The translations under genes were made by a program, and so were the position numbers. From Spirochaetaceae bacterium (lineage in GTDB: Bacteria; Spirochaetota; Spirochaetia; SZUA-6; Bin103): 9,992 nt of DNA. Within the stretch, counting starts at the first letter, position 1. Each line of letters starts with the position of its first letter. The DNA is taken from NCBI GenBank assembly GCA_028820215.1, contig JAPPKD010000281.1, forward strand, positions 15,295-25,286, written 5' to 3'. This document shows positions 6,145 to 9,992 of the stretch, in pieces. The notes beneath the pieces were generated by a model. That model was not told the DNA's origin. It saw only the letters and a program-made list of their open reading frames with translations, and searched no databases.

Positions 6145-6894
6145 CTGACGCGCCGCCACCTCGTCTCGCCGGCTCTCGTTCTGCGCACGACTCCGGTCGG
6201 CGAGATCAACCGGCTGGTAACGTTCCTCAGCCCTTCGTTCGGGCTGGTGCGCGCGATGGCGTACGGGGCCGCCAAGACGACCAGCCGCCTGCGCCTGACC
6301 ACGCTGCTGTTCATGCACGCCGACCTGCGCCTGTATCGCGATCCGGTCAAGGATCAGTACAAGATCACGGAGATCACCTGCCGCGACGAGTTCGGGGGCA
6401 TTCGCGCCAGCGTGCCGCGCTACTTCGCGGCATCTCTGTGGGCGGAGGTGGTGCTCCGGTCGCCCGGCGCGGCGGATCCGGCCGATCTGTACGGGTTGCT
6501 GCTCGGCTGCCTGCTGGCGCTGCATTCGTCCGACCGGGACGCACAGCGCGCCCTGTCCGTCCAGTTCATCTGGCGCTACCTCGGCTACTCCGGCCTGCAA
6601 CCCGAGCTGCACGTCTGTGCGGCGTGCGACCGGGCGCTGCCGCCGTCGGTACCCGGTTACCTGTCCGATCGGTACGGCGACATGCGTTGCGAAGACTGCT
6701 CGTCTCCCGCCGATGCGGCGTTCAGCCCGGGCGCGCGCGCCTACCTCAGCCACACGGAACGGCTCACCCCGGACCGGGCCGCGGCGGTGCGCCTGCAGGA
6801 CGACCGCGGGCTGGCCAGCGTCATGTACCGCATGGTGCAGCGCGCGCTCGATGCGCCGCTGACGGCACTGCAGTCCGGCATGGGCGTTCTGTGA
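6145..6894 (+). CDS. recO: DNA repair protein RecO (start codon abnormal)
   Basis: RecO loads RecA onto SSB-coated single-stranded DNA together with RecR and anneals strands in RecF-pathway repair. The N-terminal OB fold is recognisable from ALVLRTTPVGEINRLVTF through SPSFGLVRAMAYGAAK. The C-terminal zinc finger has CAAC and CEDC pairs (Cys158, Cys161, Cys182, Cys185, numbered from CTG 6145). The first ATG/GTG/TTG in frame is GTG 6247, which would delete about 30 residues of the conserved OB fold. The frame is open back to a TGA at 6100-6102 with no standard start. CTG 6145 gives TRRHLVSPALVLR and a 249-residue protein of normal length. Alternatively ATG 6117, one frame off, begins MVRNRS and would need a frameshift or base-call correction. 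It ends TGATG into thpR. Confidence 0.85.
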   Translation: MTRRHLVSPALVLRTTPVGEINRLVTFLSPSFGLVRAMAYGAAKTTSRLRLTTLLFMHADLRLYRDPVKDQYKITEITCRDEFGGIRASVPRYFAASLWAEVVLRSPGAADPADLYGLLLGCLLALHSSDRDAQRALSVQFIWRYLGYSGLQPELHVCAACDRALPPSVPGYLSDRYGDMRCEDCSSPADAAFSPGARAYLSHTERLTPDRAAAVRLQDDRGLASVMYRMVQRALDAPLTALQSGMGVL

Positions 6895-7442
6895 TGGCGC
6901 GCGTCTTCTTCGGCCTGCCGGTGCCGGACGGCGCACGGGACCGCCTGGCGGCGTGGCGCTCGGCGGTCGGCGCGGAGCTGCCGGACGCGCGGCTGATCGC
7001 CCCGGCCGATGTGCACGTGACGCTGCACTTCGTCGGCGAGGTGGATGACGAGGAGGCGGGCAGGCTGAGTGGGATCTGCCGGGAGGTCGCCGGGCAGGCG
7101 GCACCGGTGGCGGCGACGTTCACGGGGCTGGGGTTGTTGCCGTCGCCTTCACGGCCCCGCGTGGTGCATCTCGGCGTGGAGGACGGCGCCGACGAGCTGG
7201 GCACGCTGGCAAGGGCGCTCCGCCTGCGGCTTGGCGCGAGCGAGGGCCGGAGGTTCCTGGCCCACGTCACCCTGGCGCGCGTCCGCCGCGTTCCGCGGCA
7301 GGCGGGGGAACGCCTCTGCCGGCTGCGTCTGCCGCCGGCGCGCGGCACGTTCCGTTCGCTGGTGCTCTTCCAGTCGGAGTTGCTCCCGGGGGGCGCGGCC
7401 TACCTTCCGCTGCAGACGGCCGACCTGGGCGGCGCCGCGTGA
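6894..7442 (+). CDS. thpR: RNA 2',3'-cyclic phosphodiesterase (2'-5' RNA ligase family)
   Basis: A 182-residue 2H phosphoesterase. The two catalytic tetrapeptides are HVTL at residues 41-44 and HVTL at 124-127, the paired HxTx signature of the LigT/ThpR family. The N-terminus RVFFGLPVPDGARDRL is typical. Family members hydrolyse 2',3'-cyclic phosphates on RNA ends and can reversibly join tRNA halves in vitro; the cellular role in bacteria is poorly defined. The ATG overlaps the recO stop by one base (TGATG), and the stop overlaps the recJ start (GTGA), so all three are probably translated from one message. No separate promoter or strong Shine-Dalgarno is visible. Confidence 0.9.
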   Translation: MARVFFGLPVPDGARDRLAAWRSAVGAELPDARLIAPADVHVTLHFVGEVDDEEAGRLSGICREVAGQAAPVAATFTGLGLLPSPSRPRVVHLGVEDGADELGTLARALRLRLGASEGRRFLAHVTLARVRRVPRQAGERLCRLRLPPARGTFRSLVLFQSELLPGGAAYLPLQTADLGGAA

Positions 7443-9136
7443 ACGGGGACGCCGCCCGCGGCTGGACGCTGCCGAGCGCCGAGTCCTCCACGGTCCGCGC
7501 GCTGGCCGGCCGGCACACCCTGGATCCGCTCCTTGCGGCGGTGCTGGTGCGACGCGGCATCACGGCGGCGGCGGATGTGGATGCGTTTCTCGGGCGCGGC
7601 CCGCTGCCGTCGGTTCGGATCGACGGCATGCCGGCGGCGGTGGAGCGTATCGGCCGCTGCGCGGGCCAACAGGTGTTCGTGTACGGCGACCCGGACGTGG
7701 ACGGCATCGCCGCGACGGCGATCATGGTCGAGCTGCTTCGCCGGGCAGGCGCGCAGGTGCGATGGCGGATTCCGCCGGGCGGACGCCACGGCGTGCCCGA
7801 CGGCGGGGCGCGGGAGGCTCTCAACGCCGGTGCGGCGCTCGTGGTCTGCGTGGACTGCTCGATCGGGCCGGCAGAGGCTCGGGAAGCGACCCGGAGCGGC
7901 ATCGACGTGCTCGTCGTCGACCATCACCCGCCGTTCGAGTCGCTGCCGGAGACGGCGCTGGTGGTCAATCCCGCGCTCTCGGAACGAAGGGGGTCGGATG
8001 TCCTGGCAGCCGGGGCGGTCGCGCTGAAGCTCGCCGAGGCGGTGCGTCAGGCGCAGGAGAGGGGCGGCGCGGACCCCGTGGCCGCCGCGCAGCTTCCCTA
8101 TGATCTGGCGATGCTCTCAACGCTCGCCGATCGCATGCCGCTCACCGGCGAGAGCCGGCGAATCACCGCTCTCGGGCTCGACATGCTGGCTCGATCCGAC
8201 CGTCCGGGGCTTCTGGAGCTGTGGCTGCGGGTGGGACGCTCCGTGCCGGTGCCCACCGCCAATCAGGTCAGCCGCACCCTGAATCCCGTGATCGGCTCGG
8301 CCGCCCGTTACGGCGAGGGCGATCACGCCGTGCAGTTGCTGGTGAGCCGGGAGCGGGGCGAGTGCGCGGAGTTGTCGGATCGCATGCAGGAGCTTGATGC
8401 GCGCCGCAGGCGAGAGAGCGGGGCTGCCTGGAACCGGCTGCTGCCCGGTGCGCGCCGACTCGCGCGCGAGCGCCCGGAGGCGTGCTGTCTGGTCGTCGAC
8501 GACCGGGAACTGGCGCGGGGACTCACCGGACCGCTCGCCTACCGACTGAGCCGCCTTCTGGACCGGTCGGTGGCGGTCGTCGCCCACGATGACGGCTCCA
8601 TCTCCGGCTCCATCCGCAGCCCCGACAGTGGCGCGAACGCGCTGCTGCTCCTGGCCGACGCGGACGGCCTGCTCACTTCGCGCGGCGGCCACCGAAGCGC
8701 CGGCGGCTTCATGGCGCCTGCGGAGGCGCTCACCGAGTTGCGCCGGCGCTGGTCCGGCCCGCGCCCCGGCGCCGCGCGCGGCAGGCGCGACCCGGCGCGG
8801 GTGTTGGATGCCGAGGTTCCGGCCCGTGAGTTGACGCCGGCACTGGACCGACTCGTCGCGGCGGTCGAGCCGACCGGCATCGGCAACGGGCCGCTGGCGC
8901 TCAGGACGCGCGGACTCGAGGTGTCGGAGGTAAGCCTGTTCGGCCGTGCCTCCGAGCACTGCAGGCTGTTGCTGGATGCCGGAGCGTATCGATGGCCGGC
9001 GCTGTATTGGGGCGCCGGCCCCCGGGCAGGAGAGTTCGCCACGGGCGACACCGTGGACGTGGTGTACCGGCTGGAACCGGATTACTCGGACGGCGAACGC
9101 CGGCTGCATATGGTTGTGCTCGACCTGTGCCGATGA
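7439..9136 (+). CDS. recJ: Single-stranded-DNA-specific exonuclease RecJ
   Basis: A 565-residue DHH-family 5'-3' exonuclease that resects DNA ends and gaps for RecFOR-mediated RecA loading and also acts in mismatch and base-excision repair. Metal-binding motifs: GDPDVDG at 83-89 (Asp84, Asp86, Asp88), Asp139 in VCVDCS, DHH at 161-163, and STLADRMPLTGESR at 227-240 with Asp231. The DHHA1 domain has SRGGHRSAGGF at 414-424. A C-terminal OB-like domain includes EPTGIGNGPLALRTRG at 477-492. The usual DYDVDG of motif I reads DPDVDG here, a proline between the aspartates, which is uncommon but keeps all three acids. The start is GTG 7439, overlapping the thpR stop by four bases; length is normal. 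Confidence 0.92.
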   Translation: MNGDAARGWTLPSAESSTVRALAGRHTLDPLLAAVLVRRGITAAADVDAFLGRGPLPSVRIDGMPAAVERIGRCAGQQVFVYGDPDVDGIAATAIMVELLRRAGAQVRWRIPPGGRHGVPDGGAREALNAGAALVVCVDCSIGPAEAREATRSGIDVLVVDHHPPFESLPETALVVNPALSERRGSDVLAAGAVALKLAEAVRQAQERGGADPVAAAQLPYDLAMLSTLADRMPLTGESRRITALGLDMLARSDRPGLLELWLRVGRSVPVPTANQVSRTLNPVIGSAARYGEGDHAVQLLVSRERGECAELSDRMQELDARRRRESGAAWNRLLPGARRLARERPEACCLVVDDRELARGLTGPLAYRLSRLLDRSVAVVAHDDGSISGSIRSPDSGANALLLLADADGLLTSRGGHRSAGGFMAPAEALTELRRRWSGPRPGAARGRRDPARVLDAEVPARELTPALDRLVAAVEPTGIGNGPLALRTRGLEVSEVSLFGRASEHCRLLLDAGAYRWPALYWGAGPRAGEFATGDTVDVVYRLEPDYSDGERRLHMVVLDLCR

Positions 9137-9154
9137 TGAAGGGTGACACGCGGT

Positions 9155-9182
9155 TTGACACGACTGCGTCTCGCGCTATCAT
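9155..9182 (+). promoter_or_regulatory. Sigma70-type promoter for rpsU
   Basis: A perfect -35 TTGACA (9155-9160), 16-base spacer and TATCAT (9177-9182) as -10. Transcription should begin near 9189, giving a leader of about 50 bases. It lies just after the recJ stop, so rpsU can be expressed independently of the upstream operon. Confidence 0.8.
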
Positions 9183-9224
9183 GACGGACTGCGGAGTTGT
9201 TCGGCGCTGCGCCGGCGGCCCGCG

Positions 9225-9231
9225 AAGGAGG
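9225..9231 (+). promoter_or_regulatory. Shine-Dalgarno that fixes the rpsU start at ATA
   Basis: AAGGAGG followed by eight bases and then ATA at 9240. The match to the anti-Shine-Dalgarno is full and the spacing normal, so initiation is expected at this ATA. Confidence 0.85.
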
Positions 9232-9239
9232 ATCGAGTC

Positions 9240-9449
9240 ATAGCGTTCGTACAAGTCGGTGAAGAGGAGCTACTCGAGAAGGCGCTGAAGCGATTCAAGA
9301 GGATCGTCGAGAAGGAAGGGATCGTCCGCGAGTGGAAACGGCGCGAGTACTTCGAGAAGCCGTCGACCGTTCGCAACAAGCGGCGCAAGGCGATGGAGCG
9401 CAAGCGCCTGAAGAAGCTGCGCAAGATCCAGACCCAACAGAAGCGCTGA
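9240..9449 (+). CDS. rpsU: 30S ribosomal protein S21 with ATA start codon
   Basis: S21 binds the 30S platform near the anti-Shine-Dalgarno and helps initiation. From ATA 9240 the product is 69 residues: [18 protein letters not shown], then [32 protein letters not shown] and a Lys/Arg/Gln tail. The pattern ([19 protein letters not shown]) is unmistakable for S21. No ATG, GTG or TTG occurs in frame before the internal ATG around codon 51, and upstream in-frame codons offer no start. The ATA sits where S21 genes normally have ATG followed by a GCN alanine codon, eight bases after a perfect Shine-Dalgarno. So either initiation really uses AUA, or one base (A for G at 9242) is an error or mutation. 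The gene is easily missed by ORF callers for this reason. It has its own promoter and is followed by a hairpin. Confidence 0.93.
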   Translation: MAFVQVGEEELLEKALKRFKRIVEKEGIVREWKRREYFEKPSTVRNKRRKAMERKRLKKLRKIQTQQKR

Positions 9450-9461
9450 GCACACCAGGCG

Positions 9462-9491
9462 CGACCGGAGAGCGATCCGCTCGGCCGGTCG
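9462..9491 (+). terminator. Hairpin after rpsU
   Basis: CGACCGG (9462-9468) pairs with CCGGTCG (9485-9491), and inside it GAGCG (9470-9474) pairs with CGCTC (9478-9482) around loop ATC. This makes 12 pairs interrupted by a 1x2 internal loop. No T-run follows, so termination is likely but not canonical. Confidence 0.6.
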
Positions 9492-9511
9492 GTAGCCGTT
9501 GCGGCCCCTGC

Positions 9512-9541
9512 TTGACGGGGAGCCGCCAGCCACGGTATTCT
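9512..9541 (+). promoter_or_regulatory. Promoter for the initiator tRNA
   Basis: TTGACG (9512-9517), 18-base spacer and TATTCT (9536-9541). The expected start is near 9548, about a dozen bases before the mature tRNA 5' end, as is common for single tRNA genes. Confidence 0.65.
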
Positions 9542-9559
9542 AATCGTCAGACAAGAAGA

Positions 9560-9632
9560 CGCAGGGTAGAGCAGTTGGCAGCTCGTCGGGCTCATAACCC
9601 GGAGGTCGCAGGTTCGAATCCTGCCCCTGCTA
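9560..9632 (+). tRNA. Initiator tRNA-Met (CAT)
   Basis: A 73-base cloverleaf: acceptor CGCAGGG/CCCTGCT, D stem GAGC/GCTC, anticodon arm TCGGG-CTCATAA-CCCGG with anticodon CAT at 9593-9595, and T arm GCAGG-TTCGAAT-CCTGC. Initiator hallmarks are present: an unpaired first acceptor position (C1 opposite U72), A11-U24 in the D stem, and three consecutive G-C pairs in the anticodon stem (GGG/CCC). This is the formyl-methionyl tRNA that starts translation. Position 72 is U rather than the common A; either prevents pairing. CCA is not encoded (A73 is followed by TTT), so RNase Z and CCA-adding enzyme are needed for maturation. Confidence 0.97.
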
Positions 9633-9737
9633 TTTCTCATCGCAGTGCGGTCGGCCCTGCCAGAATCACCCGGCTGCGTCGCGGCGGGTACCCGACATCA
9701 CCACGATGCCCCGTTGCCGGCGGTCGCGCGTCGGAAC

Positions 9738-9762
9738 CTGTCGGCAATCGATCTGCCGGCAG
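9738..9762 (+). terminator. Hairpin in the gap between the two tRNA genes
   Basis: CTGTCGGCA (9738-9746) pairs with TGCCGGCAG (9754-9762), nine pairs with one G-U wobble and a seven-base loop. The wobble is allowed only in plus-strand RNA, so it may end the initiator tRNA transcript, although it is about 100 bases downstream and has no T-run. A second, weaker stem CCGGG/CCCGG lies at 9777-9796. I see nothing else in 9633-9814. Confidence 0.4.
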
Positions 9763-9814
9763 TTGGAGCACCTTAACCGGGATTTCCAAGCCCCGGATCT
9801 CTGTACGGGAAAAG

Positions 9815-9887
9815 TAGCGGCGAAGGGACTCGAACCCCTGACCCAGCGGATATGAGCCGCTTGCTCTACCAACTGAGCTACGCCGCC
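9815..9887 (-). tRNA. tRNA with CAT anticodon, probably elongator tRNA-Met
   Basis: A 73-base cloverleaf on the minus strand: acceptor GGCGGCG/CGCCGCT (first pair G-U), D stem GCTC/GAGC, anticodon arm AGCGG-CTCATAT-CCGCT with CAT at 9852-9854, and T arm AGGGG-TTCGAGT-CCCTT. Pairs G2-C71 and C3-G70 with A73 match elongator tRNA-Met; it lacks the initiator features. A CAT anticodon could also be tRNA-Ile2 after lysidine modification, which the sequence alone does not fully exclude. The base after A37 is U rather than the usual A. CCA is not encoded. Confidence 0.93.
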
Positions 9888-9888
9888 A

Positions 9889-9907
9889 TGCGCTTGAGGT
9901 AAGCGCA
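9889..9907. promoter_or_regulatory. Inverted repeat over the tRNA-Met -10 region
   Basis: TGCGCTT, loop GAGGT, AAGCGCA: a perfect 7-bp inverted repeat ending one base from the tRNA 5' end and covering the predicted -10 box and start site of the minus-strand promoter. It could be an operator, or a chance palindrome. Confidence 0.35.
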
Positions 9908-9925
9908 CTCGGGACGCGATGTCAA
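9897..9925 (-). promoter_or_regulatory. Promoter for the minus-strand tRNA
   Basis: On the minus strand, a perfect TTGACA (9925-9920), 17-base spacer and TTACCT (9902-9897). The start would be near 9890, a few bases before the tRNA. The -35 and spacing are good, the -10 moderate. Bases 9926-9992 hold no gene I can recognise. Confidence 0.6.
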
Positions 9926-9992
9926 GCTCAGGTCCAATCGAGGAAATTGCGCTGTAGGGGTCTCTGTCGGCCGATTCGGGTCGGAGGGACGA

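Noticed and set aside
5991..6350. N-terminal extension of lon to 917 residues
   Set aside because: The extra 120 residues are Arg-rich translation of the repeats and of sequence antisense to recO. ATG 5990 gives the normal Lon N-terminus and length.
3639..7442. 1267-codon open frame on the plus strand
   Set aside because: It runs antisense to lon and then out of frame through recO. Only its last part, from 6894, is a real gene (thpR). High GC makes stop codons rare in such shadows.
9762..9800. Possible tRNA remnant (GTTGGAGCACC followed by a stem)
   Set aside because: It faintly resembles a D-arm and anticodon arm, but no acceptor or T arm can be folded. Could be chance.
9633..9814. Attachment site or integration scar at the tRNA genes
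   Set aside because: I found no duplicate of either tRNA 3' end and no integrase in the window.
9332..9817. 161-codon plus-strand frame with a NPEVAGSNPAPAI-type peptide
   Set aside because: This is the familiar false protein from translating a tRNA gene (the initiator tRNA), and it also runs out of frame over rpsU.
9666..9908. 80-codon minus-strand frame with GGVAQLVEQ and GSSPFAAT
   Set aside because: Classic spurious translation of a tRNA; it covers the minus-strand tRNA.

Overview
The window is a stretch of GC-rich bacterial chromosome that carries housekeeping genes. I see no phage, transposon, CRISPR array or secondary-metabolite cluster. A spirochaete (Spirochaetota) is my best guess. 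The ribosomal protein S21 has an [13 protein letters not shown] core and a lysine/arginine-rich tail that resemble spirochaetal S21 as I remember it, and the presence of S21 argues against Actinobacteria. A lipobox-bearing periplasmic carboxypeptidase and tRNA genes without an encoded CCA also fit. This taxonomic call is an inference from memory, not from a search.

Layout from left to right. Bases 1-105 are almost pure C and look like a contig-end artefact. A ribonuclease Z gene (rnz, +) follows, closed by a hairpin that contains its stop codon. It converges on a small coiled-coil ORF of unknown function (-). Next come an FtsB/DivIC-like divisome protein (+) and a TsaC/YrdC threonylcarbamoyl-AMP synthase (+). 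These two overlap by about 212 bases, and an 18-bp tandem repeat inside the overlap is read in both frames. On the minus strand, lon (797 aa) runs into a VanY-type D,D-carboxypeptidase lipoprotein gene, sharing a TTGA stop/start. The divergent lon-recO gap holds two copies of a 25-bp repeat, one of them inside a strong palindrome.

From there recO, thpR and recJ run on the plus strand with overlapping ends, which suggests one operon. It joins two RecF-pathway recombination genes around a 2H-phosphoesterase. A sigma70-like promoter then precedes rpsU, which has no ATG, GTG or TTG start in its conserved N-terminus. It has a perfect Shine-Dalgarno eight bases before an ATA codon. Downstream lie an initiator tRNA-Met (+) and a convergent elongator-type tRNA with a CAT anticodon (-), each with its own likely promoter.

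The points most worth a second look are the ATA start of rpsU, the double-coding tandem repeat at the ftsB-tsaC junction, the missing canonical start of recO, and the repeat/palindrome pair between lon and recO. I found no clear new multi-gene system.
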